From: Maylandia zebra
Taxonomy: Eukaryota > Chordata > Actinopteri > Cichliformes > Cichlidae
Assembly: GCF_041146795.1 (NCBI RefSeq)
Contig: NC_135176.1
Coordinates: 13,636,286-13,700,285, forward strand
Length of the DNA stretch: 64,000 nucleotides
Direction: 5' to 3'
The notes under the pieces were generated by a model that saw only the letters and a program-made list of their open reading frames with translations, searched no databases and was not told the DNA's origin. The translations under genes and the position numbers were made by a program. Positions 26,566 to 38,540 of the stretch are shown here, piece by piece; position 1 is the stretch's first letter, and each line of letters starts with the position of its first letter.

Positions 26566-26619
26566 CATCAAGTTGAGTCAAATGACTCAGCTTGATGAGT
26601 CATTTGACTCAACTTGATG
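26566..26619. repeat. Perfect inverted repeat, 24-bp arms, 6-base loop
   Basis: The arm at 26566-26589 is the exact reverse complement of the arm at 26596-26619; the loop is GCTTGA. Each arm contains a TGACTCA/TGAGTCA AP-1-type core and a TTGAGTCAA core. A perfect palindrome of this length in noncoding DNA is unlikely by chance. Nearby 'CCCAGTGTTGG' (about 26541) hints at a repeat edge. Function is unknown. Confidence 0.9.
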
Positions 26620-27239
26620 GGGGTAAAAAACAAAAACAAAAAACAAAGACAAAACAAAACAAAGAAACTGCTTGTTTTCAATTATTACCAAGTCCAGTTA
26701 TAAATACCATTAAAATCCAATTTGAGTATATATAGAAAAGTATGAAATAACTATGAGTATGTGAAAATACTGCTTGTTTAGTGAGAAATAAGCCACTATT
26801 ACACACAGGCTACTCAGGCAAGATGTAAAAGGTAAAGTACTGGAGAACAAAATAATATATTAGAGTCACTGGAGAGGCTCAGGGGTTTTAGCAGTATTTT
26901 TCAGTCCTGGCCTATGTATACTAATGCATTAATACTTTAATTCCTTAACATGTAATAAATACTACTTAATTAACACCAGGTAGAAGCCATTCCTATCCAG
27001 AATTTAAACCAAGCATTACCTACAGTTTAAAAATGGCCCACCATCAATTCTCTATTGGAAGATGCTTTTTTTAAAAACGACTAATTTTGGCTGGTTACAT
27101 TTAATATTATTCTAAGAGAAGGAAAAGAAAATCTTAAACATTGCTTACACCGTATGTTAAACATTCCTTAATTTTTGGTAAGTTTTGTGAGCAAAATATA
27201 AAATTCATAGGCATATTAATAAAAACAAAAATGCAAGAT

Positions 27240-27331
27240 GAGGCCGCATTACCATACCTATCGTGCAGTCCGACGGGCATCGTCTCCCCTCTGTGTATAG
27301 GGTGCTCCATACCCTCGCCAAAAACCACACC
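27240..27331 (-). other. Weak exon-like candidate on the minus strand
   Basis: A GC-richer patch in AT-rich DNA. On the minus strand it is open and reads 'VFGEGMEHPIHRGETMPVG' then LHDR, ending at a GATAG|GTATGG splice-donor-like site near 27259-27260, with a possible acceptor (TTTGAG) near 27331. I do not recognise the peptide and no partner exons were found, so this may be coincidence. Confidence 0.15.
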
Positions 27332-27379
27332 TCAAAAGCAAAATATTTGTGTTAAAACCCTTCTCCAAGAAGCACACAC

Positions 27380-27416
27380 ATTATGGCATTTTCTGAACTC
27401 CAGAAAATGCCATAAT
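27380..27416. repeat. Perfect inverted repeat, 16-bp arms
   Basis: ATTATGGCATTTTCTG (27380-27395) and CAGAAAATGCCATAAT (27401-27416) are exact reverse complements around AACTC. Confidence 0.9.
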
Positions 27417-28099
27417 ACTTTTTTTAATTAGGTGATTTTTAATTCAGCACTTTTAGGAAAGTTTTGACAGTATTAACAGCATTTTTAAACTGAACTTACG
27501 TTATCATGTTTTAAAGTTTGCACACTTTAACGAGCCAGTTTAAGAAAGCTTCTCCAGCAAGGCATTGATCTTTTCTTAATCCACTTTACCCCATGTCAGC
27601 TGACACAAACATTCAGTTACATGGCAATGCACCATCTGAACGCTTATTCTCATCAACTGAGATGTACCACACACACACAAATCCCTCATATAGTTTCACC
27701 TTAGACGATATTAAACTTACATTAACATCTTAAATAATTGGTAGTAACAAAGTGCGTGTGCATGCATGTTACTTTGTAGCTGAAAGCTGAAATAGATTGA
27801 CAGAAGGGTGAATGGGTGTTTCTTTGACCCCATCCGCTGCTAAAATGTTACAGTTACATCACAACTTGTTGCTTTACACTGAACTAGGCTAATTAATGCT
27901 AAATATAGCTCCAGTCTATGTTACTTGAGAGAACAATCTTCGTGCTCGTTTAAAATACAGCAGCATCACCTTTAAAATAAGAAAAGATGAGCAAACTGTC
28001 ATCGCGATTGTTTCAAAAGCTTAGCTCAAAAGTTTTTGATATTTGAGAAGTTTTCCTAAAACTTTGATTCCCTCTGTTTAAGAATTAATTTAGTGACAG

Positions 28100-28560
28100 G
28101 GTTTAATTTGGGACGAACGTTTGTCACCACAAAGTGCCGAGCTGTCGGAGAGACGTGTGGAGAAGGTGAGGTTAGTCCTTTTAAAGCTCAAGGTTTGATA
28201 TCGTGATGTATGGGAGAGAAACTAAAACTGACTTTGTTCCTAGCAAAGGCTTCAGGCTCCTATCTTTAAACACGTCTGTCTCCATTAGCCGGACTGCGAC
28301 AGCTGTTCAGACTTAACAGACAAGGCAACCAAATGGGAGCTTTGCTCATTTTCTGGCCATGTTTGACTCCATACTGTCGGTACACCTCCGGTGGGAACAG
28401 GCTAATGCTAACTAGCTAGGCTAACCCTATCGTTAACATTTGCTAGCTTAAAATAACATCAAATCACGACAGTCGACTTTGTGGTTGTCGCGTAAGTTTC
28501 TCTTAAGCAATCTTCCCATAGCGACATTAGCTTAACCAGTGACGGCGCAAAGGACTGTGG
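28100..28560. promoter_or_regulatory. Promoter-like CpG-richer block (candidate)
   Basis: CpGs are denser than in the flanks, and the block contains the GCTAACTAGCTAGGCTAAC-type motif cluster that also marks the 5' ends of wdr44 (about 32560) and u2surp (about 53670-53870) in this window. A donor-like AGAAG|GTGAGG lies at about 28163. No coding exon is recognised. It could start a noncoding transcript on either strand, or be the internal promoter of a decayed transposon. Confidence 0.25.
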
Positions 28561-29275
28561 TCCTAATATAAGTTAGTTGGTTTAGTTATTAGTTGGTCTG
28601 GTTGGTTGGTTGATCTACCACCACCAACAGATGCCTATGGCTAACTGACAACCCGGTATGTGTTGAGCTTAATATACTACGTATAACATATTCATTAATG
28701 TAGGCAGTTTAACTATACTCTGCAAAGTTTTATAAAGCATATTCCATACCTTCCACAACGATATAGCGTTACCTTGCGTCCTTGTTTTCCTTCCAAGCCC
28801 TCAAATCCACTTATACCCCTGAAGCCTCCTTCCTAGTTTTATCCAATGCAGTTGTAGCTTACTAGGAAAGCCGGAGTATCCACACTTTCCATTGGCGGAA
28901 GAGTATGGCAATCTTCTCTCATTGGCTTAAAACTTCCGTTACTAAATAATGGTTTTAAGACAGCTTTTTTTATTTGAAGCACCTGGACACTGAAATGCCT
29001 GGATAATACTTTGTGAGGTGAACCATAGCCTTCCATTTAAAAACATTCGTGAGCTATATTCATAATGAAAAGTATCACATGTTGGAAATTAGTGAGACAG
29101 GGACGCACATAAAGTATGATAATTAGGTTGGTTATTTATTTATTTATTTAGTTTACAAAAGCAGAAGTCTGAATTTGGAGTTTGAATATTGTGGTAAATC
29201 AAGTGGAAATTTCAAGATGAGCTAATGTGAGAGGCTAATGTTGTTGAAATATGGAAGTGATTTGTTTTTTCACAG

Positions 29276-29359
29276 GTACAGCAGAGATCGGTGTTCCTGC
29301 TGCCCAATGACATTCCAGCTCAAACAGCAAAAATTAAAAGGACTCTGACAAATAAATAA
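29276..29359 (+). other. Candidate terminal exon of an unknown transcript
   Basis: A good 3' splice site (TTTGTTTTTTCACAG) precedes 27 open codons (VQQRSVFLLPNDIPAQTAK...), a TAA stop and an AATAAA signal at 29351-29356 overlapping the stop. The only upstream partner I can propose is the donor at about 28163. No family is recognised. Confidence 0.2.
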
Positions 29360-29653
29360 GACAACACATACCTCATTTATCCCAAAGGTCAGGAATTTCT
29401 TTTTTTACACCATGTAAAGTTAACTAGAAAAAAACAAATAAATATGTTAAATAAAATTAAATAAAATATAACAACAATACATAAAAAATATTTTTAATTA
29501 GTTTTTACTATTGAAAAAAGTAAAAGATGGATCAATTCTGCAATGAAAATGACCAAATAGACAAACAATAGCCACATTTGTTCACAGTATGTAAATCATT
29601 TTAAAAGACATAAATGCATTTTTGAATGACAGGCTACCTGTAAAATATGTTTG

Positions 29654-29687
29654 GTTTTTTTGTACTTTTTTTAAAGTACAAAAAAAC
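29654..29687. repeat. Perfect inverted repeat, 15-bp arms
   Basis: GTTTTTTTGTACTTT (29654-29668) and AAAGTACAAAAAAAC (29673-29687) are exact reverse complements around TTTT. It is partly low complexity, so less surprising than the others. Confidence 0.8.
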
Positions 29688-30244
29688 TTTGAGTCTTTGA
29701 TGAGTCTTGTGACTTTGTCTTGTGACTCAGAGATCCTCTTCTGCATGCCTTGGTTGTAATGGGTGGTTATTTGAGTTAACAGCTACAGTCTACAATGACA
29801 AAATGTGTAAAAATAATGTATGCATTCATTAAAATGCACTCAGATTCTCCAATTATCACCTTTCTGCAACCTCCACCTTTTCATACTCTTGAATAATCCA
29901 TTAGATTGTAGTCTTATTATCAATCAGCTGATGCATTGATCTGGAACAAAGAGCGCTTTGATTGCAAATGAAAACACTTCAGTCTGTGGTGATTTTTCCG
30001 TACCTCATTCACTGTGCCTGTCGCAGCATGTGAGAAAGAATGAGCGGGGCATAGAGCGGCTAACATATGAGCGTGTAACTTAAATGAGTTTTTCAATGGA
30101 TTTATTAAGCACTACAATTTAATTACACTTTCTAGTATACTTAACAATACCCCTGCACTAATTACTGATCAGTAACCGTGTATAGAGTGGGGGAAATGAT
30201 TGTTTGAGAAATGCTGAGTATGATCAAAAGAGCACCATTCCTAC

Positions 30245-30895
30245 ATTCAAGCACAGAGGTGAAAACATTATGCTTTTGGTTATTTTTCTGCTAAAGGTAC
30301 AGGACGACTTCACCACATTGAGGGACCAATGAGCAGGACCATGTACAATAAAATCTTGGACAATACCCTTGTTTGCTCACCCAGAACACTAAAGATGGGT
30401 CAAGGATGACTTTTCCAGCATGGCAGTAGCCAAAACCAAGGCAACAAAGAAGCACATTAAGATTATGGAGTAGCTTAGCCACTCTCCAAACTCTCTCAGT
30501 CCTATAGAAAATTGGTGGAGGGAGCTGAACCTTTGAGTTTCCAAGTTGCAGCCAAGAAACCTAAAAAAGTTTCTGTAAAGAGGAGCGGGCCGAAATCCCT
30601 CCTCAGATGTGCACAAACCTGGTGACCAACTACAAAAAAACTTCTTACCACCATGCTTGCTAACAAGGGTTTCTCCAGCAAGTACTAAATCATGTTTTGA
30701 TTGGGGCTCAAATACTTACTTCACTGAATGATATGCAAATCATCTTATAATTTTTATGTAATGTTTTCTTTCTGGGTTCTTTATTAAAATCCTCCTCTAT
30801 CCTTTCTCTCTCGGTTAAAATAAAACTGCCATCAAATTTGGAGACTGTTAATTTCTTTGTAAGTGAAGATCAAAATAATTATTTCCATCACTGTA
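30245..30895 (+). mobile_element. Tc1-like transposon, 5'-truncated relic
   Basis: DNA from about 30300 reads through decayed Tc1-like transposase text ([21 protein letters not shown], then SLSPIENWWREL around the third catalytic residue), with stops and shifts. Downstream, 30860-30893 matches a Tc1 terminal repeat (AATTATTTCCATCACTG) followed by the TA target at 30894-30895. The 5' end and DNA-binding domain are missing. Inactive. Confidence 0.75.
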
Positions 30896-32059
30896 TCCTG
30901 GTCACATTTATTTAGCCGTTTTTCTGGTGACCTTACATATAATAATGTTATTCTAACTAATAATTAAGATATAATTATTATGTCTGTGTGTCTGCTTAAA
31001 ACAACCAAATGTCAGCAAGGCTCTAAACTGCTCATTAGTGGAAAAGTCACATGCAGTTTGCATACAAACCAAATCTGCCATGATGCAACTATACATGCTG
31101 CAGAGAGCTAACTCCCATCTAAAAAAATGGCTGCATGCAGAGGATCACTTCCTTTGATTTCTCAAATTAAAATGATCCAGCTCTTCTCTCTGCTGAGAGA
31201 AAAGCGATAAGAAATGTCAGTAAACATGTATACCATCTCATGGGTTACTGACAGAGATTAGTCAGTGCTATGTCTGATTTGGTGATGTGCAGCACAGAAG
31301 CTCCACAGACTTTCAATGCATGCGACCTACAGAAATACTCTGACAGTTCTGCAGTGGCAGTGAATTTATTAGTGATAGGCAGGAAGAGTACAGAGCACCA
31401 GTGGATGATTGTGTGGCGTGTTCTGTGAAGAAACGGCAAAATGATGAGATTTTCTGTCAATTAGGCGTTGCAAGCCCAGTGTACTTGCCTGTGGTCTGCT
31501 TTGGGAGCTGGTGACATGAACAGAATCACTGAAAAGGCTAACTCTGCAAATGCCAGCAAACTGGTCACTTTTGAAACTGTGGTGAAGATGTGGTGTCAGT
31601 GAGCAAACTTTAAACTCCATGGATAATCCTGTCCCCCTCTGCACCACTGACAGGCAGCGGATCACCTTTTCCAACAGACTGTTTCGGCTCCACTGCCACA
31701 AGGACAGATATAAGAAATCTCTCAGACCAAATGCTACCTGCCTCTATAATTCAAAAATGTCTGTCAGAGAGTCATCTGCCAGATACACTAATAATAATAA
31801 TAATTTCTCAAATATGGGTTAAACAAACTGTTGCTCTAATCATGATCATATCATCCTGAGTGGATTATTTAGGAACCAAAAACTACACCTTGCTGCTAGA
31901 CCAACTAATACACTCTACTCCACCTGATCAGTGGCTGTTATTCTCTTGGTTGTTCAGTGAGTATTGTAATGTATACAGTAATTTTATAAAACGGCACTCA
32001 TATTAGTGAAGTAAAATGAGTGAGAGTTAAAAGATTGAAAAAAAGGATTTAGCAACCAA
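30896..32059. other. Noncoding stretch upstream of wdr44
   Basis: No gene is recognised. Frames at 31245-31822 on both strands overlap and lack family resemblance. A short (AAT)n run lies at 31790-31804. Confidence 0.5.
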
Positions 32060-32150
32060 GTTGTTCCATTCAGATTCCAGTCCAGAAGGTGGCAGTATTA
32101 GCCGTAAAAGCTGTTCTCCAACCGCCATTGAAAAAGAAGAAGAAACAAGA
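32060..32150 (+). repeat. Promoter-proximal teleost repeat
   Basis: Reads CCAGTCCAGAAGGTGGCAGT, then TTCTCCAACCGCCATTGAA and AAGAAGAAGAAAC. I recognise this order (GGTGGCGGTAATGC..AACCGCCATT..AAGAAGAAG) from many teleost promoters. Here it lies about 450-530 bp upstream of the wdr44 start codon. Its class is uncertain. Confidence 0.6.
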
Positions 32151-32589
32151 GGGCGCCTGTGCCCCTCCCTTGCTTCGTTAGGATGTATTTTTTTGTGTAG
32201 CTGGTTTGTTTATGACGCGGTTCTCTGGTTCTGTTAGCTTGACAGCTTATCAAGTGTGTAATGTTGTGAAAAAGCATAACAAAAAACTCGCTTGTGGCGT
32301 TTTTTTCGGTCGATACTGTGCTTTGTGCAAGATAGATCTAAAAGAGGGTCAGGGTTAGTTAGCATTAAGTGCTGCTTAGTCGTTCGACAGGATTACATTT
32401 GTTAGCTGCAGCGTAATGTTGGACCGGAAAGTTGTTATTTGACGACTCCCGGGCTCGGGCAATGGAATATCAGTGTTAACATAGAGGACGTTACAAGCGC
32501 ATATGTAATACCTTTCAGTCATTGGCAGGTTAGGCTTATACACAGCTGCCTGGAAACTAGGCTAGCTAGCGAACTACATTGACGTTAGC
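32151..32589 (+). promoter_or_regulatory. wdr44: Likely wdr44 promoter and 5' UTR
   Basis: CpG-richer DNA directly upstream of the wdr44 ATG. It includes CCGGAAAG (32423-32432, an ETS-type GGAA core), a CTCCCGGGCTCGGGC block (about 32446-32460) and GCTAGCTAGC-type motifs near 32560-32575. No obvious TATA box is seen. Transcription start sites cannot be placed by eye. Confidence 0.5.
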
Positions 32590-35500
32590 ATGGCGTCAGA
32601 TACAAGTGACACGGAGGAATTCTATGATGCTCCAGAGGACCCCAATTTTACTCCGTCTCCACAAGTGTAAGAAAAGACGTTTTGCCAATATTACTTTTGA
32701 AAACGGTGTTAAATTGCTTGTTTTTTTCTTGTCTCATATATATCTAGCTAGCGTAGTATTGACAGCTAACGTTAGATTTGCAAAATGGCCATTCTTTCAT
32801 GAAAAGCATGAACTCAAGCTGCTTCAAAGCCAGGTCATGTGCCGTGTGCAAAATACGACCCAGTCTGTTTTGTATTTAGATGCCGAATATTAATTATATG
32901 CTGTCATACAGTGCTTATGTTCACCAGCTATTCAGTGCAGGTACAGGAGAGTCTAACCCTCAAAACACTCACAAGTCACATGATGACAGTAGGATTTGGA
33001 CTGAAGGAACAGGTTTCTTATCAAAGCTGAAACCACAATGCAAATTTACAGTTTTCATCCAAAACATAGCTTGTTGGAATAAAAAAAAAAAACCCGACTG
33101 AAGGTAGCAGTAGCTTACAAAACAGTATTTTTGTATGATCCGCTGTATGACAGCTCGATTAGAGATTAATAATGTAATGTAACTTTTAAAGGTTCATTTT
33201 GTGTCTGCTTAAAAGCAAGCGGTTACTGAACCACTCTGTAAATGTTTAAAGTGTGTGCTCTGTTGCTTCTATTATTTCTTCTGATCAAAAGTTATATATG
33301 GGGTAAAAGTTATTTAATTCATTGTCTCAACTGCTTAGGTGACAGGTAAAATTATAAAAAGTTAGATTTTTGTGTTGTATTTGGGTTTTTTTCTCTGCTT
33401 TATAAGTTTAGCCTATATCAGTTTTAAACCACGTGTTTTGTGTTTCTTAGGTCTCCCGCAAAGTTCGTCATTCCTTCACCTCAGGTATGTTTATTTAAAT
33501 CTAGGCACTGTTGAAACAAGGTGTCACGGGTTGTGCTGAGTTGCTCTTGGAATGATTACTCTATAGTTCAAAGTAATATGGCAACAAAATAGTGACTTTT
33601 TGATTTTTCAAATTCATATATATATGCGCACGGACACACACATAAAACACTATTAGTTTGTAGCTTGTCTATAGTTTTCCTGTCTCTGAATGACCTTTGG
33701 GAAGGGGTGACTACAGTAAAAAAAACAAAAAACATAGAGATCTATGCATTTTCCAGTTATGTTTATTAATCTTGCTTTATCCATGTTTATCCCTATGAAA
33801 GGTGCAGATTTTTACCTGTACCTTGGTGATCGTGTGTAAACGGCTATGAGCAATACCGTTCCTAAACACCTTTGTGTACTAATTGTAGAAGGTCCCCTCC
33901 AAGCTCATGGCGATGTAATGTTTTTTTGACGACTACCTTTATGTTACCTCTCAGTGAAATTTGCATTACTTTGCATGTTGTTGTTTTTTTTTTTTTGTTT
34001 TTTTGCATGACCTCGCAAAAATTTTTTGCATTTCCTCTGACTCATCGTAAAAGGCTTTACTGTTTTATGATGTGGTGTCATGTGGTATTCTAGACTGCTG
34101 CTGGTTGTGACAGCAGTGAGAGTCAGGACACCCTCAGCTGTATATGTACTTATGACTGCAGAGTTGGGTTAGAGATCGTTGCTGTCAAGACTTGTTTTTT
34201 ACAGTTATGGCTGTGACAAGTTTTAGTGGTGCAACATTGATTATTCACTGTGTGTGTGTGTGTGTGTGTGTACTGATGGTGTTGTTCCTGCTCCTGATCC
34301 ATCATTATTATAATGTTTGTCCAGGATGAACATTGCAACTGACCAGTCACATTGTTGTCATGTCATAGCTTTGGAATGCGGAGGAAAAAGAAAAAAATGC
34401 CTTTGTTTATATAAAAATCCTTTCTGGAGTAAATTGTGGGCATTTCAAATATTTTCCTTTTTATTTTATGAATTATGACAAATATGCTATTAAGTTACAT
34501 TTGCCAAATTTAGGTTAGTTGGTTTTCTTGTGATAGTTTTTAATGGCGTTTTTAAAGAAGATAACTTCTTGCCTCATGCTAACTGAATGCTCAGACAATG
34601 TGTTTGGTCATTTGCAATTTTGATTCTGAACCAACATTGTTATGATGTTAGTTACATGTTAGATGATGCTGATAGCTGTCCAGGATAAGAGTTTAATGCT
34701 ACTGTATGTTGGTAGTATGACACATTTGTCACTGAAGACCTGATCTGGGCCAACAAACAACCGAACTTTTCAAATGGATCATCAGGAATGCAAAGCAGGT
34801 TGTCAGAGAAAACAAGTTACTGCAATGAAATGCACAAATAATTGCAAGGAAAAACAAAAATAATATATATGCTATTGCAAGGTGATGCAAACGTTAAAGA
34901 CAACAATCGCCTGACCTCACTCCATGCAGGAAATGGGACCAAAATAGGAGAGCGGTATACACATTTTGAGTGGTAACAAGATGTAGACATTACTTTCAAT
35001 CTAGAAAAGCCATTTGTTATATCATAAGCTGGCAGTTACACAAGGAATTAATATAAAGGTAAACAAAGAATTATTACATAACATAACCTCCAAGACTGTG
35101 TTGATGAATATCATAAGATAGATAAACAATTCATCTCTAGGTTTCCATTTGTGTGGATACGCCTGAATAACTGTAATTTAGCTGTCATGTTACTGTTGAT
35201 ATTTCTCCTGTGTGTGTGTGTGTGTGTATTGTAAGTACATGTTGGTAAATGGTCTATATGTTTGTTTGTTTTTTCGAAACAGCTTTTGCACAATTCAGTA
35301 AACGTTGCGCAAGATTTGAGCTGTGCCACTTCTGAGACTCAGCAAGATGATTCGTTACAGGTATGTTTCTCTAGTCTCATCCTTGTTTAGAGTTTTGTTT
35401 TAAGTTCTGTGCAAAGAGAAACACATTTTCTTAGAGATGAGCTATAACGTAAAAAAATAGATGTTGTATTGCTAAATCGACTGTGTTTTCTCTTCTTTTA

Positions 35501-38500
35501 GATCATTGATAGTATCATCGAAGAGAGTCAAAAGGGAGACGTAGGTGAGGTGGCTCAGCTGTTAGATCAGCTGCATGTTGATGTAGCAGCCGAGCCAAAT
35601 GAGCAGAATAATGGTGACAGGCTCCCTGGGGAGCTGGCTGTGCCAGCTGCTGAACCCCAGCTTGTCGAGAGGCCAGAGGAACAACAGAATAGCATAGTAT
35701 CAAACGGCGAGTGCTCTATACCTGCTCTCGAGCCCACAGGTCTCCCAGGGCCATCAGCTGGCTCACAAGAACATGTTCAGCCTCCAGACATCACCAGCAC
35801 CATAGGACAGAGTCAGCCCAGCCTGTCTGTTGCGGTTGCAGAAGGTGGTCAGGAGCCAAGACCGGCTGACATCTTAGACCAGGTTCCCTTGACTGACAGG
35901 CCAGCTGACTCGGACTCCTCTGGGTCTTTAAAACCTCAGCAGTTCACAGTGGAGCCAGACATTGTAGCTAGCACAAAGAAGCCTCCTCCCTCACGCCCAC
36001 CCCCTCCAAGCGGGGGTCCTCCTGCAAGACCTCCGCCACCATCTCGGCCGAAATTACCTACCAAGAAGTCACAGGAGTGTGTTAGGCCAAGTGGGCTGGA
36101 AGGTAGGCAATACAGTGCGATTTTAATGGGTCTCAATGTCAAATGTGTTGCATCAATCCAGTGTGGGATTTTAAACTGTTACCTGTTACTAAACAAGTGT
36201 TAAAATGTCTTTATCTTTTATGTATGTCTATGTACTTATCTGCCACATCATATGAATCACACTAACATAAAGCAGACAGAAAAAGAAGACGGTTTTTCTT
36301 ATAAAGTTTTTTTTGTTGTGTTGCGTGATTTTTTCCAGTGTCTGCTGTCAGTGTGGTCTGCAGTGATTCTCTGGAGCCATCAGGCCTCCTGTCTCCTGGC
36401 AGCACTGTGAGGAGTCTAACCAAAGAGCTGCAGCATTCCTTGGATCTGGCCAGTGCTACCAGTGGAGACAAGGTGGTGACGGCACAGGTGAGTGAGGCTC
36501 AGACCTCTTTTTGGTGCTAAAAAAGGAATTTAAATATTGTGCAGTAATTTCTATTTTATTTATTTATTATTTTTATTATTTATTTTTAGGAAAATGAAGA
36601 TGAACAGACCTCATCTCAGAGCGGAGGACAGACCCCAGGCCCTCAACGTCCTCGGTCAAATTCTGGCAGAGAACTGACAGATGAAGTAAGAGTCAGTTTT
36701 TGTGTGTGCTTGAGTCCAAGCCACAACCTAAAATCGACACATTCCTGGCACCGGTCGTCATTGCAACAAAAATATGCTTGTGGGCATCTTAAAACAGGAA
36801 ATCTTGGCCAGTGTGATGATCAAGAATTTAGACACTGGGGAAGAAATTCCTCTAATTCAGGCGGAGGAGAAACTTCCTGCTGGGATCAACCCTCTCACTC
36901 TGCACATTATGAGGAGGACCAAGGAGTACATCACGTAAGCAGAACATTATTTACGTGGGTTAGCTCGTGTTGCTGTTGTCAAATTCAATTTAAAACTGTT
37001 CAAATCACAGCTTATTAAACAAGTCAATGAGGGAAAGATTAGGGTGAAGCCAAACACTTGACCTTCAGATCAGATTCTCAGAAAAGGTTTTCCCTGTTGA
37101 GGGAATAAGTTGATTACAATGGGTTGCACTGATATTGCTCACATAAGTTTCCCATGGAAAACATGGTTAAGCTTTATCATCTAAAACAAGAACCTGGTAA
37201 AGTTTCGAGACGACGCTGATATATTTTTGGCTTTGCAGGAATGATGCAGCACAGTCAGATGATGATGAGAAGACTCAGACTCCAATGACAGACACAGACG
37301 GTGGAAAACTAAAACAGAGAACGTAAGGACTAGTGGTTTTTGGTTGCCTTTTGCTGAAACTTAGTGTATTTCCCTCTTTCACAACATCATCTAATTTAAA
37401 GTATATTAATGGTTTGTTGGTATTTCTGACCAGGACCCAGTTAAAAAAATTCCTCGGCAAGTCGGTGAAGAAGGCCAAGCATCTGGCTGAGGAGTACGGA
37501 GAGAAGGCAGTCAACAAAGTGAAAAGTGTTCGTGATGAAGGTAAAAAAAAAAAAGAGAAGGAAGTGAAAGGATGTTGTGCAGAGGCAGTTGTATTTTTTT
37601 TTAAAAACCATACAGCCTATATTCATGTTCCTGTGGATAACTTACTAAACATTACAAGAAAGTGTCCTGTCCAACTACAACCCTAGTTGTCGGTATAACA
37701 AGTTGTGTGCACACACCGTTTTTAGTGTGTGCTTTTTTTAAGCACCATAAAGAAAAAAATGCATTAAAAATACAGTTTTCTTGAACACAAGAAAATAAAT
37801 AGTCTTTGACTCTGTCTCAGTTGTACGTGTTCACTATTAGAGCTCTGACTATTATCACAGAACCCTTATGAGTCCAAGAGTGCAGAAATATGGACCTGGT
37901 AATGAGCATAATGGGTCTGACTTTAAGAATATCCCAAATGCCAACACAGGCTTGTGAAATAACCCTGATACACTTCTTCTTTTTGTTTATCCTACGCTCA
38001 GTCTTCCATACAGATCAGGATGATCCATCATCGAGCGACGATGAGGGTATGCCTTACACCAGGCAGGCCAAGTTCAAGGCAGCGCATAGCTTCAAGGGTC
38101 CCTTTGACTTTGACCAGATTAAGGTTGTGCAGGACCTCAGTGGAGAGCACATGGTGGGATTATTGTACCATGTTATTTTATGCACTGACACACTGTGTGC
38201 TACTACATGCTTGTATTAAGAGATCTTTGTTTGCTTGTGTTTTTTTTTTGTTTTTTTAAGGGGGCCGTTTGGACAATGAAGTTTTCTCACTGCGGGAGGC
38301 TGCTGGCAACTGCGGGCCAAGATAACGTGGTTCGCATTTGGGTCCTGAAAACAGCGTTTGATTACTTCAATAATATGAGATTAAAGTACAATACTGAAGG
38401 TAAGCGCATTAGCAACATATTTGATTTCTTTTTTATTTGTATGATAATTGATTATTTGGGGGGAAAAAGAATTCAGCTGCCTGTCATTTTGCTTTGAAGG

Positions 38501-38501
38501 A

Positions 38502-38540
<39 letters not shown>

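Larger units (their letters stand above)
25976..28099. other. Noncoding stretch with hairpins and one weak exon candidate
   Basis: No recognised gene. It contains the perfect inverted repeats at 26566-26619 and 27380-27416 and the GC-richer patch at 27240-27331, all listed separately. Confidence 0.5.
28561..30244. other. Noncoding stretch
   Basis: Nothing recognised apart from the candidate terminal exon at 29276-29359 and the hairpin at 29654-29687, listed separately. AT-rich with ATTT repeats (29135-29150). Confidence 0.5.
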
